DNA of 47,796 nt from Terriglobia bacterium (GTDB lineage: Bacteria; Acidobacteriota; Terriglobia; Bryobacterales; Bryobacteraceae), in contig PSRJ01000303.1 in NCBI GenBank assembly GCA_003175985.1, positions 1 to 47,796 on the forward strand. The letters are read 5' to 3'. This document shows positions 32,704-42,078 of the stretch, piece after piece. The position numbers were made by a program, and so were the translations under genes. A model generated the notes under the pieces. The model searched no databases. It was given only the letters and a program-made list of their open reading frames with translations, and was not told the DNA's origin. Positions within the stretch are counted from its first letter, which is position 1; each line of letters starts with the position of its first letter.

Positions 32704-33887
32704 TTCAACAGCCTGCCCTGCCGCAGATAAGCGGGCGTATCGAGATCGTCGAGATCGAGGACTGATTCCGCTTCGGCCATCAGCACGGGTTCGGGTTCCG
32801 GCTCGGGCTCGAAAACCGGCTCAGGCTCCGGCTCCGGCACGCGTGGCTGTACTTTGATCTCCGGGGCCGGGCGGCGCTCAACGGGAGCGGCTCGCTCGGG
32901 GGTGAACCCGGTGGCGATCACCGTAACTTTCACCGCGTCGTCCATCGCTTCATTGAGAATCACGCCGAAATTGATCTGCACGTCTTCGCATTCGGCCGCC
33001 TCCCGGATGATCGAGCAGGCTTCGTTCACCTCGTGCAGGCCCAGGCGGCTCGAGCCTGTGATATTGATCAGGATGCCGCGGGAACCGGCAATGCGCGAAT
33101 CCTCCAACAACGGACAACTGATGGCCTGGCGCGCGGCCTCAACTGCCGCATGGTCGCCCCGGGCCACGGCCGTGCCGAGCATGGCGTACCCCATGCCCAC
33201 CATGGTTGCCTTAATATCCGAGAAGTCACGATTGATCATTCCCGGCGTCACGATGATGTCGCTGATTCCCTGTACCGCCTGCCGGAGCAGGTCGTCGGCC
33301 ATTTTGAAAGCTTCAAAGAAGCTGGTGCCGCGCGGGACCAGCGCCAGCAGCCGGTCGTTGGGAATCGCGATCACGGTATCCACGGTGGAAGCCAGTTTGG
33401 CGAGCCCGTCTTCGGCCAGACGCATGCGCCGCGGCCCTTCGAAGGCAAATGGCTTGGTAACCACGGCCACGGTGAGGGCATCCAATTCCTTGGCCAGTGA
33501 CGCGATCACCGGGGCGGCGCCGGTGCCAGTCCCGCCGCCGAGCCCCGCCGTCACAAAGACCATATCCGCGCCTTGTAATAATTCGACGATTCGGTCGGTG
33601 TTCTCAAGCGCCGCCTGCCGTCCGATTTCGGGGTTCGATCCTGCGCCCAACCCGTGAGTCATCTTGGCGCCGAGCTGCAGTTTGTTGGGTACCGCACAGG
33701 CGGAAAGCGCCTGCAGATCGGTATTCAAGGCGTGGAACTCCACGCCCTCCAGCCCTTCCTGCAGCATCCGGCTTACCGCATTGCATCCGCCGCCGCCCAC
33801 CCCGACCACTTTGATGCGGGCTCCGCTCGCGGCCTCTTCTTCAATCTCATATTTCAAATTGTCCATATCGGAATCGATCAGCCCCAT
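32700..33887 (-). CDS. ftsZ: Cell-division GTPase FtsZ
   Basis: A 395-residue tubulin homologue that forms the Z-ring. VVGVGGGGCNAVSRM, GLGGGTGTGAAPV (the tubulin signature) and MIGRD-like NRDFSDIKATM are visible. After the globular domain (about 320) comes a Glu-Pro-rich linker (EPEPEPVFEPEPEPEPV), then the conserved C-terminal peptide LDDLDTPAYLRQGR, which binds FtsA and ZipA-like partners. A good AGGAAGG site sits before the ATG. It is the last gene of the dcw cluster here, 11 bases after ftsA. Its stop overlaps the convergent PilZ stop. Confidence 0.97.
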   Translation of the reverse strand: MGLIDSDMDNLKYEIEEEAASGARIKVVGVGGGGCNAVSRMLQEGLEGVEFHALNTDLQALSACAVPNKLQLGAKMTHGLGAGSNPEIGRQAALENTDRIVELLQGADMVFVTAGLGGGTGTGAAPVIASLAKELDALTVAVVTKPFAFEGPRRMRLAEDGLAKLASTVDTVIAIPNDRLLALVPRGTSFFEAFKMADDLLRQAVQGISDIIVTPGMINRDFSDIKATMVGMGYAMLGTAVARGDHAAVEAARQAISCPLLEDSRIAGSRGILINITGSSRLGLHEVNEACSIIREAAECEDVQINFGVILNEAMDDAVKVTVIATGFTPERAAPVERRPAPEIKVQPRVPEPEPEPVFEPEPEPEPVLMAEAESVLDLDDLDTPAYLRQGRLLN

Positions 33888-33898
33888 CGTTCACCTTC

Positions 33899-35098
33899 CT
33901 ACCGCAAAATTCTTCCCAACCAACCGGCGGATTCCCGTTCCTGTTCCGCCTTCACTTTCAATTTGGCGGAGTACATTGCCAGACCCGCCGCCGTTGTCCA
34001 CTCCGGATCCCGCATCTCGTCCGGCCAATCCTGAATTCCCACCGTAAGCCCGTAACACGCCTGACATTGCAGCAGGCGCTCGGCAACATCGCACAGTTCG
34101 GGCAGTTTAGCGCCAGCTCCCGTCAGGAAAATGCCGCCGAGCAGCGCCCGGTCCATGCCTACGCGCGCCAACTCCGCGCGCACGTGCTGAAACAGTTCCT
34201 TCGACCGGGCCTCCAGAATCTGGTTTAGAAATCTGCGTTGCACGTGACGATACTCGCGGTTCTCGGGAGTGGGCACTTCCACCAGGACGTTGTCCGCGCA
34301 GCCGTCGGCCAACGCCGAACCATACTCGATCTTGACGCGCTCGGCATCTTCGAAACTCAGGCACAGGCCCTGCGCCAGATCGCGGGTGAAATGATCGCCA
34401 CATACGCGAATTGTGGAAGCCAGTTGCATAGCGTCGCCGTAATAGACGGCCAGTTCGGTCGACTCGGCCCCAATGTCGACAACGGCAACGCCTTCGCGCC
34501 GGTCTTCGGGAAGCACGGCTGAGTAACAGCCGGCCAAGCCTTCGAAGACGGTCTCCTCCACCGCCAGGTGCGCCTGATTCACCGCTCCGATCAGCGAATT
34601 GTGTTCCTGCACTGAGGAAGTTACCAGGTGGACTTGCAGCTCCAGGCGTGTGGCCAGCATGTGGCGCGGATCGCTATGCCCAGGCTGATCGTCGATTACG
34701 AAATCCTTGGGGAACAGTTGCAGCAGCATGCGGTCTTCGTGCAACTGCACGCGCGAGGCGCGGTGCACCACGCGATTGACGTCGCGCTGGTCCACTTCGC
34801 GTTCGTGCCCCAAATCCACCACACCCCTGCCGTTCGCGCCGCGGAGCGTTTGGCCGCCCATTCCCACAGTTACCGATTCGACTGAGATACCGGCCATGGC
34901 CTCGGCTTCGCGCAGGGCCGCCAGTATCGAGTCCGCTACCGCCTTCTGGTCGGCGATCCGCCCTTTGAGCCAGCCGTGGGAAGGTGCGGCGCTCGATCCC
35001 AGCAGCCGGAGGCGCCCTTCTTCGAGAATGCAGATCACCAAACGAGTGGTGCGGCTTCCCGCGTCCAGTCCTGCTGCGTAAGTCGGCTTACCTGCCAT
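33899..35098 (-). CDS. ftsA: Cell-division actin-like protein FtsA
   Basis: A 399-residue actin-fold ATPase that tethers FtsZ to the membrane. AAGLDAGSRTTRLVICI is the phosphate-1 motif, VAVVDIGAESTELAVYYGDA phosphate-2, and GIFLTGAGAKLPELCDVAER the adenosine motif. The SHS2 (1C) subdomain lies at about 85-165. The C-terminus (KVKAEQERESAGWLGRILR) is an amphipathic membrane-targeting helix. It sits between ftsQ (7-base gap) and ftsZ (11-base gap) in the usual order. Confidence 0.95.
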   Translation of the reverse strand: MAGKPTYAAGLDAGSRTTRLVICILEEGRLRLLGSSAAPSHGWLKGRIADQKAVADSILAALREAEAMAGISVESVTVGMGGQTLRGANGRGVVDLGHEREVDQRDVNRVVHRASRVQLHEDRMLLQLFPKDFVIDDQPGHSDPRHMLATRLELQVHLVTSSVQEHNSLIGAVNQAHLAVEETVFEGLAGCYSAVLPEDRREGVAVVDIGAESTELAVYYGDAMQLASTIRVCGDHFTRDLAQGLCLSFEDAERVKIEYGSALADGCADNVLVEVPTPENREYRHVQRRFLNQILEARSKELFQHVRAELARVGMDRALLGGIFLTGAGAKLPELCDVAERLLQCQACYGLTVGIQDWPDEMRDPEWTTAAGLAMYSAKLKVKAEQERESAGWLGRILR

Positions 35099-35105
35099 GG
35101 GGCCC

Positions 35106-35867
35106 TTATTCCTTTGCCGTAATGCGGTCTTCCAGCCGCAAATCGAATGCCTTTACGCCCGGCGAGCGCTTCTGAATCTCCGGATAGTGGTTGAGAAAGT
35201 TCTGGTAGCGCTTGGCGAAATCGGAGTCTCCCAAGAGGAGGTCCAAGGCCCGATTCCCAACCTGAGCCACAATCCGGACATTCTCGGGATCGCCGGCGTC
35301 CACTTCGGAAATGTCTTTCGCCAGATAGCCCATGTCGTCCTGCACCCGCAGGAACGTGCGCACGCGATCGCGGCGCTGCGCCGGCGTGTCAGTCTCGCGG
35401 ATTCCGCTGAGCACCGGAAACGCAAATTGGGCCTGGGCCGGAGGATCGAGTAGAAAGCCCGCGCGGTCAATCAGGAGAACGCCCCAGCGGAGGCTCACGA
35501 AAGCGATCGGCTTCCGCTCCCTTATGCGCACAAGCAGCCGGTCAGGCCAGAGCCGCGATACGGCGGCGTCTTCCACCCAGTCGATCGCCATCAATTGCCG
35601 GCGGCGTTCGCTTAACGGAACCAGGAACACGCTCCGTTCGAAATCCGGCGCGAAGATGCGCATGATTTTACCCCGCGAGGCGTATCGCGCACCTTCCAGC
35701 GTGAGGGCGTCATTGCGGTCGCGGGACAGGTTGAACTGCGGGTCGGTAACCACGAACTGACGTACTTTGAGAGCTGCCATCGCGGTGGATACACACATCA
35801 CCGCGAGCACGGCGAGAGCCGCCGCAAGACGCCAGTTGAACCGCTTTGTTTTAGCTTCCCGCGCCAT
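35106..35867 (-). CDS. ftsQ: Cell-division protein FtsQ (POTRA domain)
   Basis: A 253-residue bitopic membrane protein: a basic cytoplasmic start, one helix (about 12-32, AAALAVLAVMCVSTAMAAL), a POTRA domain (about 37-105, VRQFVVTDPQFNLSRDRNDA) and the FtsQ beta domain (about 106-240). The LSERRRQLMAIDWVEDAAVS and LWPDRLLVRIRERKPIAF motifs are typical of FtsQ/DivIB. It bridges FtsL/FtsB and the later divisome proteins. It follows murC directly, 1 base away, where murB and ddl often sit. Sequence conservation is low in this family, so position and domain order support the call. Confidence 0.9.
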   Translation of the reverse strand: MAREAKTKRFNWRLAAALAVLAVMCVSTAMAALKVRQFVVTDPQFNLSRDRNDALTLEGARYASRGKIMRIFAPDFERSVFLVPLSERRRQLMAIDWVEDAAVSRLWPDRLLVRIRERKPIAFVSLRWGVLLIDRAGFLLDPPAQAQFAFPVLSGIRETDTPAQRRDRVRTFLRVQDDMGYLAKDISEVDAGDPENVRIVAQVGNRALDLLLGDSDFAKRYQNFLNHYPEIQKRSPGVKAFDLRLEDRITAKE

Positions 35868-35868
35868 A

Positions 35869-37248
35869 TCAGCCCTGGCCTCTCAAACCATCCAGAACTT
35901 TCTCTCCCGCCTGCCAGACGTTGCCGGCGCCGAGCGTCAGCACCAGGTCGCCTTCCTGCGCCACTTGCAGTAATGCCTCTACTCCCTTGTCAAGCGTGCC
36001 TACGTACTCGGCGCGGCGATGGCCGAACTGCCGGACTCTCTCCACCAGCGCTTCGGAATCCACACCCGCAATCGGTTTTTCGGAGGCGGCATAGATGTCC
36101 GCGACAAATAGCGTGTCGGCCGCATGAAAAGACCGGGCGAATTCGTCCATCAAATGAAATGTGCGCGTATAGCGGTGAGGCTGGAACAGCACGTGAATCC
36201 GCCGGAAGCCGCAAAGCCGCGCGCCATCCAGAGTCGCCTGGATCTCGGTCGGGTGATGGCCGTAATCATCGACCACCGTTACTCCGCGCTCTTTGCCGCG
36301 CATTTGGAAGCGCCGCTCCACGCCGCTGAAGCTCGCCAGCGCCTCGCGGATCACCTCTGGCCTGACATCCAGTTCCAATGCGACCGCTACCGCCGCCATA
36401 CCGTTGAGTACGTTGTGGCGTCCCGGAACATTTAAGTGAAAGACTCCGAGACCGGCAGCACGGTACCGAAGCCGGAAATCGCTGGCAAACGGCCCGCAGG
36501 CAATATCGCTCGCTTCCATGTCGGCCTGCGCGCTGGTGCCGTAGGTGATGGTGCGGCGCTTGATTTCTGGAAGGATGCTTTGCACGTGCGGATCGTCCAG
36601 GCAGACGATCGCCGCGCCATAGAAGGGAACCTTGTTCACGAACTCGACAAACGCTCCGCGGATGGCGTCCAATGACGCGTAGTGGTCCAGATGCTCCCGG
36701 TCGATGTTGGTGACCACCGCGATGATGGGCGCCAGCTTGAGAAACGATCCGTCGCTCTCGTCCGACTCGACCACCAGGAATTCGCTCTTACCGACTCGGG
36801 CGTTCGATCCGCCCATGGTGGCCACTCGCCCTCCCACCATGACCGTGGGGTCCAGCCCCGCGTGGTTCAGGATGGTCGCCGTCATCGATGTGGTCGTGGT
36901 CTTTCCATGGCTGCCGGCAACGGCGATCCCGTATTTGAGGCGCATCAACTCCGCCAGCAGTTCGCCCCTGGGGATCACGGGAATTTGCAGGCGGCGGGCC
37001 TCCTGCACCTCGGGGTTCTGCTCGTCCACCGCCGAACTCACCACAAGAGCGCGAGCCCCGGTGACATGCGAGGCCGCGTGTCCCTCGTAGATCCGGGCCC
37101 CCATGCCTGCCAGCCGCTCCGTGATGCGCGACAGTCGCAGGTCCGACCCGCTCACCTCGTACCCGAGATTGAGCAGCACTTCGGCGATGGCGCTCATTCC
37201 GATACCGCCGATTCCCGTGAAATGGAGGTGCTGGGGCCGGAAAAACAT
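35869..37248 (-). CDS. murC: UDP-N-acetylmuramate-L-alanine ligase
   Basis: A 459-residue ATP-dependent Mur ligase adding L-Ala to UDP-MurNAc. [20 protein letters not shown] at the start is the MurC Rossmann-like UDP-binding motif. [11 protein letters not shown] (about 113) is the P-loop, IDREHLDHY and [17 protein letters not shown] lie in the central domain, and [14 protein letters not shown] with [11 protein letters not shown] at the C-terminal domain are MurC-specific. It lies 36 bases after murG and 1 base before ftsQ. Confidence 0.96.
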   Translation of the reverse strand: MFFRPQHLHFTGIGGIGMSAIAEVLLNLGYEVSGSDLRLSRITERLAGMGARIYEGHAASHVTGARALVVSSAVDEQNPEVQEARRLQIPVIPRGELLAELMRLKYGIAVAGSHGKTTTTSMTATILNHAGLDPTVMVGGRVATMGGSNARVGKSEFLVVESDESDGSFLKLAPIIAVVTNIDREHLDHYASLDAIRGAFVEFVNKVPFYGAAIVCLDDPHVQSILPEIKRRTITYGTSAQADMEASDIACGPFASDFRLRYRAAGLGVFHLNVPGRHNVLNGMAAVAVALELDVRPEVIREALASFSGVERRFQMRGKERGVTVVDDYGHHPTEIQATLDGARLCGFRRIHVLFQPHRYTRTFHLMDEFARSFHAADTLFVADIYAASEKPIAGVDSEALVERVRQFGHRRAEYVGTLDKGVEALLQVAQEGDLVLTLGAGNVWQAGEKVLDGLRGQG

Positions 37249-37284
37249 TTGCTTAACATATTGTTTCGGCTATCGCCGTCCGTG

Positions 37285-38349
37285 TCAATTAAAATCGCGC
37301 GCCACCTGTTCCAGAATGTCCGCCGCCCGCTCCGCCGCGCCGGGACGCGCAAACTTGCGCGCAGCCGCGCCCATCTCTTCCAGCCTCGGGCGCAGTTCTC
37401 CAGCCAGCGAAACCAGCTGTTCCCCGTTCCAGGCGGCATCGGGGACGACGCGCGACGCGCCGCCCCGTTCCATCGCTTCCGCATTGCGCGTCTGGTGATC
37501 GTCGGCGGCAAAAGGGAACGGCACCAGGATCGAGGGCTTCCCCGCGGCGGCCAATTCGGCGACAGCTCCCGCTCCGGAGCGGGAGACCACCAGGTCCGCC
37601 TCCGCAAATGCCGCCGGCATGTCCGCGATAAATGGAACCACCTCACCTTCCAATCCGCATTGCGCGAAAGCATCGCGCAATTCTTCGAATCCGGCCGAGC
37701 CCGTTTGGTGGACGATCCGCACCGGAAACGCCGCCTTGCGAAACAGGGGCCAGCTTTCCCGCGCGGCTCGGTTGAGAGTGCGCGACCCCTGGCTGCCGCC
37801 GGTAATCAACAGGTTCAGCACCTCTCCCGGCGGCTTCGGTGGCACCCGGAAGAACTCTTCACGAATGGGCAGCCCCGTCACCTCCGCCCAGGAAAAATAG
37901 CGGGCCGTTTCGGGGAACGAGACCAGCGCTCCGGCGACGAATCGCCCGATCACCCGGTTGGTGAATCCCGGAACCGCATTCGGCTCCATGACCACCACCG
38001 GCCGGCGCCGCAGCAACGCCGCCATCACCGGAGGACCAGCTACATAGCCTCCCATGCTGAAAACCGCGGATGCCGAAAGCCGCAGGCATCCCAGCGTGAC
38101 GAATGGCAGGCGGGCGAGCGTGGCCAGCTTTTGACGCAAGCCGACCCGGTTCAACCCGCCGATTTCGATCTTCTCCAATCGAAAGCCCGCCGCAGGCACC
38201 AGTTTGGCTTCGAGCCCGCGTTCCGTCCCGACAAATACAACGTCATGGCCGCGCCGCCGCAATTCGCGCGCGACCGCAAGCGCAGGTATCACATGTCCGC
38301 CCGTTCCTCCGCCTGCCATCAGGAACGATCCGGGAGCACGGAGGCCCAC
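37285..38349 (-). CDS. murG: MurG N-acetylglucosaminyltransferase
   Basis: Transfers GlcNAc to lipid I to make lipid II at the inner membrane face. FLMAGGGTGGHVIPALAVAR is the N-terminal G-loop 1, and VVFVGTERGLEAKLVPAAGF is typical. TGGSQGSRTLNRAAR and SRSGAGAVAELAAAGKPSIL are the C-domain signature including the UDP-GlcNAc site. The start chosen is GTG at 38347-38349 (354 residues, near the E. coli 355). The longer open frame begins in the dispersed repeat, so it is not the true start. An ATG at 38319 directly in the G-loop would be too late. It sits between ftsW (105 bases) and murC. Confidence 0.92.
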   Translation of the reverse strand: MGLRAPGSFLMAGGGTGGHVIPALAVARELRRRGHDVVFVGTERGLEAKLVPAAGFRLEKIEIGGLNRVGLRQKLATLARLPFVTLGCLRLSASAVFSMGGYVAGPPVMAALLRRRPVVVMEPNAVPGFTNRVIGRFVAGALVSFPETARYFSWAEVTGLPIREEFFRVPPKPPGEVLNLLITGGSQGSRTLNRAARESWPLFRKAAFPVRIVHQTGSAGFEELRDAFAQCGLEGEVVPFIADMPAAFAEADLVVSRSGAGAVAELAAAGKPSILVPFPFAADDHQTRNAEAMERGGASRVVPDAAWNGEQLVSLAGELRPRLEEMGAAARKFARPGAAERAADILEQVARDFN

Positions 38350-38383
38350 CTTATCAACCCAACCCACACAAATCGACCAGCCA

Positions 38384-38413
38384 GACCGCTCCCTGACAGT
38401 CGCGGCTCGGAAA
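38384..38413 (+). repeat. Dispersed intergenic repeat, copy 2
   Basis: 27/30 identical to 28884-28913, in the 105-base ftsW-murG gap. GACCGCT (38384-38390) and AGCGGTC (38423-38429) flank it as a perfect 7-base inverted repeat, so the whole 46-base block could fold as a stem-loop. Because it sits inside the dcw cluster, it may cut or modulate transcription between ftsW and murG. Confidence 0.65.
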
Positions 38414-38454
38414 AGGCCGCGAAGCGGTCGAGACACTAAGTGACATTGCCCTTT

Positions 38455-39597
38455 TCAACCCGCATGCTCCGACACGTTCATCAGAATTCCCAAGGAAGCC
38501 AGCGTGCTCAACAACGAACTTCCGCCCGAGCTGATCATGGGCAATGGAATGCCCTTGGTGGGCATCATCCCTAGCACTACGCTCATATTGATCAGCCCCT
38601 GCACGACGACAACGGCCGTCACGCCCAGCGCGAGGTAGCGCCCGAAGTCGTCGTTCATGCGAATTGCGGTCCGCCAGCCGCGCCAGAAAATGGTGAAGAA
38701 CCCAATGAGCAGGCCGGCCGACCCGATCAGCCCCAGCTCCTCGGCGGCCACCGCGTAAATGAAATCGGTGTGCGCCTCCGGCAGGTACAGCAGCTTCTGC
38801 CGGCCGTTCATCAGGCCCATGCCGACGGCTCCGCCCGCGCCCACTGCGATTTTGGATTGCTGCAACTGGTAGTTCGTATCGCGCGTCGTCAGAGATTTTT
38901 CCAGGCGGGTTTTTACTCTCCCCTGTGGATCGAACTTGGCGACGACCCTGAACTCCGGATCGAAGAATTTCACCACGCGCGCCAAACGGTAAGGCTCGGC
39001 TACGATGAACAGGCAGACGCCGATGGCGGCCACCGCGCCCGCGATCGCGCAGTAACGCAGCTCCAAACCGGCGACAAAGAAGACGATCGCGGCTGTGCCC
39101 CCCAGGACCACGGCCGTTCCAAGATCCGCGACCACCACGGCCAGGATCACGAGTCCGACCGCCAGCGCGGCAGGGACGAGCGTGTACCGCGGATTATTGA
39201 TGGCACGCGCCCGCCACGTAACGAAAAATGCCAAGAAAATCACGAGCGCGGGTTTGGCCAGCTCGGAAGGCTGAAGCCCGATGGGCCCCATGCGCAGCCA
39301 ACGATGGTGCTGACTATCCAGCAGATAGACGCCCACTAGCAGCAGCAGAGCCAGGCCGATTGCGCCAAATGCTACCGCCGGGCTCTGATAGGTGCGGTAG
39401 TGGGTTCTTTTGAGCGTCATCATCACCAGCACCGCCACCGCGGCCCACGCTACCTGGCGTAAAACAAAATGCCAGCTCGAGCCGTAACGCAGTTGCGCCA
39501 TGATGGAGGAGGCGCTATAGAGAATGAGCACCCCGAACGAAATCATTACCAGCACGGTCGCGAACAGAATCCAGTCGGTCTTCAGCTTTTGCGCCAT
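38455..39597 (-). CDS. ftsW: Lipid II polymerase / division SEDS protein FtsW
   Basis: A 380-residue integral membrane protein with about ten helices. SEDS motifs are RRWLRMG-like HHRWLRMGPIGLQPSELAKP and the C-terminal half AHTDFIYAVAAEELGLIGSA and KGIPLPMISSGGSSLL. These carry the glycosyltransferase centre that polymerises lipid II together with FtsI. RodA is very similar, but position between murD and murG in the dcw cluster favours FtsW. It begins 1 base after the murD end (39597/39599). Confidence 0.95.
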   Translation of the reverse strand: MAQKLKTDWILFATVLVMISFGVLILYSASSIMAQLRYGSSWHFVLRQVAWAAVAVLVMMTLKRTHYRTYQSPAVAFGAIGLALLLLVGVYLLDSQHHRWLRMGPIGLQPSELAKPALVIFLAFFVTWRARAINNPRYTLVPAALAVGLVILAVVVADLGTAVVLGGTAAIVFFVAGLELRYCAIAGAVAAIGVCLFIVAEPYRLARVVKFFDPEFRVVAKFDPQGRVKTRLEKSLTTRDTNYQLQQSKIAVGAGGAVGMGLMNGRQKLLYLPEAHTDFIYAVAAEELGLIGSAGLLIGFFTIFWRGWRTAIRMNDDFGRYLALGVTAVVVVQGLINMSVVLGMMPTKGIPLPMISSGGSSLLSTLASLGILMNVSEHAG

Positions 39598-39598
39598 A

Positions 39599-40939
39599 TC
39601 AGATCTTCGGGTCCAGGTGTTTCACTAACTCTTTGAAGACTTCGCCGCGGTGCTCGAAACTGCGGAACTGGTCGAAGCTCGCGCACGCCGGAGCGAGCAG
39701 CACGGTGTCTCCCGGCCGGGCTTCCGCATAGGCCAAGGCCACGGCCCGATCCATCGTTTGGGCGTCGATCATCCGCACCGCACCGTTCAGTTGTTCGGCG
39801 ATTTTGGAGGATGCCGCCCCGATCAGAAGCACGGCACGCGCTTTGGCAGCCAGCGGCGCACGCAACTGCGAATAGTCCAGTCCCTTATCTTTGCCGCCCA
39901 ATATCACCCAGATATTGCCGGAAAACGCCTCTACTGCCTTCAGCGTGGCATCCACGCTCGTAGCTTTCGAATCGTTGTAGAAATCAACCCCGCCTAGCGT
40001 TCGTACAAATTCCAGCCGGTGTTCGACGGCGCGGAATGTCCGCACGGCCCGGCGAATCGCGCCGTGCTCCACGCCCGCGCGCGCGGCTGCTATAGCCGCC
40101 GCCAATACGTTTTCTACGTTATGCCTCCCGCGGATGGGAATCTCGTCAGCTTCCATCAGAAGCTTGCCGTCGAGAACCAGCTTGCCGTTGCACAGGCAGG
40201 CGCCTGGCGTGACATTGCGTTTGCTGCTGAACCACTGGGGCGCCGCCGCAGTGCGATCCGCATAGTCTACACAGATCGGATCGTCCGCGTTCAATACCGC
40301 GAAATCTCCGGCTCGCATGGTTTCGAACAGCCGGCCCTTGGCGGCCGCGTAGTTCTCGAACGTGTGGTGGCGATCGAGGTGGTTCTGCGTGACATTGAGC
40401 GCCAACCCGATATGCGCCCGGAACTCAACGATCGTTTCCAATTGAAAGCTCGATAGCTCGAGCACGTTCCATCCATCCTCACGGGAACTCTCCACCATGG
40501 CCGTGACCGGCGTCCCGATATTGCCGCCCACCTGCACCTCGAAGCCCGCCTCCTTCAGGATGTGTCCCGTAAGACTGGTGGTGGTGGTTTTTCCATTGGA
40601 CCCGGTGATGCCGATCGTTTTTCCTTTCAGGAAAGGAGCGGCCAATTCCACTTCGCCGATTACATGGGCACCCCTGCGCCGCGCCGCCTCTAATGGCGCC
40701 AGGTCTGCGGGCACGTCGGGCGAGAGGACGATCAAGCCGGAACCCTCGAACACCTCAGGAGCCTGTTGTCGAAACGGAATATCCAGTCTTTCCAGCAGCG
40801 CCGCCGCATCCGGCAGTTGCTCCAGAGGTTTGAGGTCCGTAGTGCGCACACGGGCGCCGGCACGCACCAGCAACTCAATCGAAGCCAGGCCCGACTTCTT
40901 CAACCCCACCACCAGCGCCTGCTTGCCATTCAGATCCAT
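39599..40939 (-). CDS. murD: UDP-N-acetylmuramoylalanine-D-glutamate ligase
   Basis: A 446-residue Mur ligase adding D-Glu, supplied by MurI in this window. QALVVGLKKSGLASIELLVR is the N-terminal UDP-binding part, GITGSNGKTTTTSLTGHI the P-loop (about 110), LNVTQNHLDRHHTFENYAAA the central-domain His/Asp, RGRHNVENVLAAAIAA and FYNDSKATSVDATLKAVEAF the MurD-specific C-domain motif with the carbamylated Lys region. It follows mraY by 1 base. Confidence 0.96.
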   Translation of the reverse strand: MDLNGKQALVVGLKKSGLASIELLVRAGARVRTTDLKPLEQLPDAAALLERLDIPFRQQAPEVFEGSGLIVLSPDVPADLAPLEAARRRGAHVIGEVELAAPFLKGKTIGITGSNGKTTTTSLTGHILKEAGFEVQVGGNIGTPVTAMVESSREDGWNVLELSSFQLETIVEFRAHIGLALNVTQNHLDRHHTFENYAAAKGRLFETMRAGDFAVLNADDPICVDYADRTAAAPQWFSSKRNVTPGACLCNGKLVLDGKLLMEADEIPIRGRHNVENVLAAAIAAARAGVEHGAIRRAVRTFRAVEHRLEFVRTLGGVDFYNDSKATSVDATLKAVEAFSGNIWVILGGKDKGLDYSQLRAPLAAKARAVLLIGAASSKIAEQLNGAVRMIDAQTMDRAVALAYAEARPGDTVLLAPACASFDQFRSFEHRGEVFKELVKHLDPKI

Positions 40940-40940
40940 G

Positions 40941-42074
40941 TCAGCGAAGTTTCAACGTGGTGAGCGCAAACAACGCCAGCACCAGGCCGGCGATCCAAAA
41001 GCGTGCGATGATCTTCGACTCGGTCCACCCGATCTGCTCAAAGTGATGGTGCAGCGGCGCCATTTTGAAGATGCGTTTTCCGCGGAGCTTAAAGCTGCCT
41101 ACCTGCAGTACCACCGAGACCGCTTCCAGGATGAAGATGCCGCCTACAAACAGCAGCAGGACCTCCTGCTTGATCATCACGGCGACCACCGCCAAAGCGC
41201 CGCCGAGCCCCAGCGAACCTACGTCGCCCATGAAGATCTCCGCCGGGTGGGCGTTGTACCAAAGGAAGCCCAGGCTGGCGCCGGTCATGGACCCGCAGAA
41301 GATGGTCAACTCCGAAGTGCGCGGGTTGCGCGCGAGCTGCAAGTATTGCGCCAGCTCGGCGTGGCCGCCTGCATAGGTCAATATCGTCATTGCTCCGGCG
41401 GATATGACCATCAGTCCGATCGCCAGGCCATCCAGACCATCCGTCAGGTTCACCGCGTTCGAGACGAAGACCACTACCAGCCCGATAAAGATGCAGAACG
41501 GCACAACTCCCAAGATGTACGTCCACGGGTTGTGCAGCAGCGATTCGATCAACAGCGAGGGCTGGAATTGCTTGGCGAACGGAATGTTGATGGCAGTCGA
41601 AAAACTTCCGTGCGCCCGCATCACAAGCAGCAGGGCCGCGATCGCGAAAGCCGCCAGGAACTGATAGATCAGCTTGCGCTTGCCTGTCAGACCCAAGTTG
41701 CGCTGGTTGGTTACTTTGGCGTAATCGTCAAGGAAGCCGATCCATCCGAATCCGATCAGCGCCGCCACCGCGATCCAGACGTAACCATAGGTCAGATCCG
41801 CCCACAATAGGGTCGGAACCACAATCGAGATGATGATCAGGACACCCCCCATGGTTGGCGTCCCAGCCTTCTTCTGGTGCGATTTGGGGCCTTCCTCGCG
41901 GATATACTGGCCGATTTGAAATTGGCGCAGGCGCTCGATCAGCCAGGGACCGAGAGCAACACATAGAAACAGAGCCGTCAGGCTGGCGAATGCCGTGCGA
42001 AAAGTGGTGTAGCGAAAGACCCGAAACGGGCTGACGTACCTCTGGAGCTGTTCGTATAGCAGGAAGTAGAGCAC
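40941..42074 (-). CDS. mraY: Phospho-N-acetylmuramoyl-pentapeptide transferase MraY
   Basis: A 377-residue membrane enzyme making lipid I from UDP-MurNAc-pentapeptide and undecaprenyl phosphate. Ten helices; signatures are KKAGTPTMGGVLII, FLDDYAKVT (DDxxK), NAVNLTDGLDGLAIG, NAHPAEIFMGDVGSLGLG and PLHHHFEQIGW. The start is a GTG at 42072-42074 with GGGG 7 bases upstream, 4 bases after the murF stop. The longer open frame upstream is unrelated murF shadow. E. coli MraY is 360 residues, so the length fits. Confidence 0.95.
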   Translation of the reverse strand: MLYFLLYEQLQRYVSPFRVFRYTTFRTAFASLTALFLCVALGPWLIERLRQFQIGQYIREEGPKSHQKKAGTPTMGGVLIIISIVVPTLLWADLTYGYVWIAVAALIGFGWIGFLDDYAKVTNQRNLGLTGKRKLIYQFLAAFAIAALLLVMRAHGSFSTAINIPFAKQFQPSLLIESLLHNPWTYILGVVPFCIFIGLVVVFVSNAVNLTDGLDGLAIGLMVISAGAMTILTYAGGHAELAQYLQLARNPRTSELTIFCGSMTGASLGFLWYNAHPAEIFMGDVGSLGLGGALAVVAVMIKQEVLLLFVGGIFILEAVSVVLQVGSFKLRGKRIFKMAPLHHHFEQIGWTESKIIARFWIAGLVLALFALTTLKLR

Positions 42075-42078
42075 TCGT

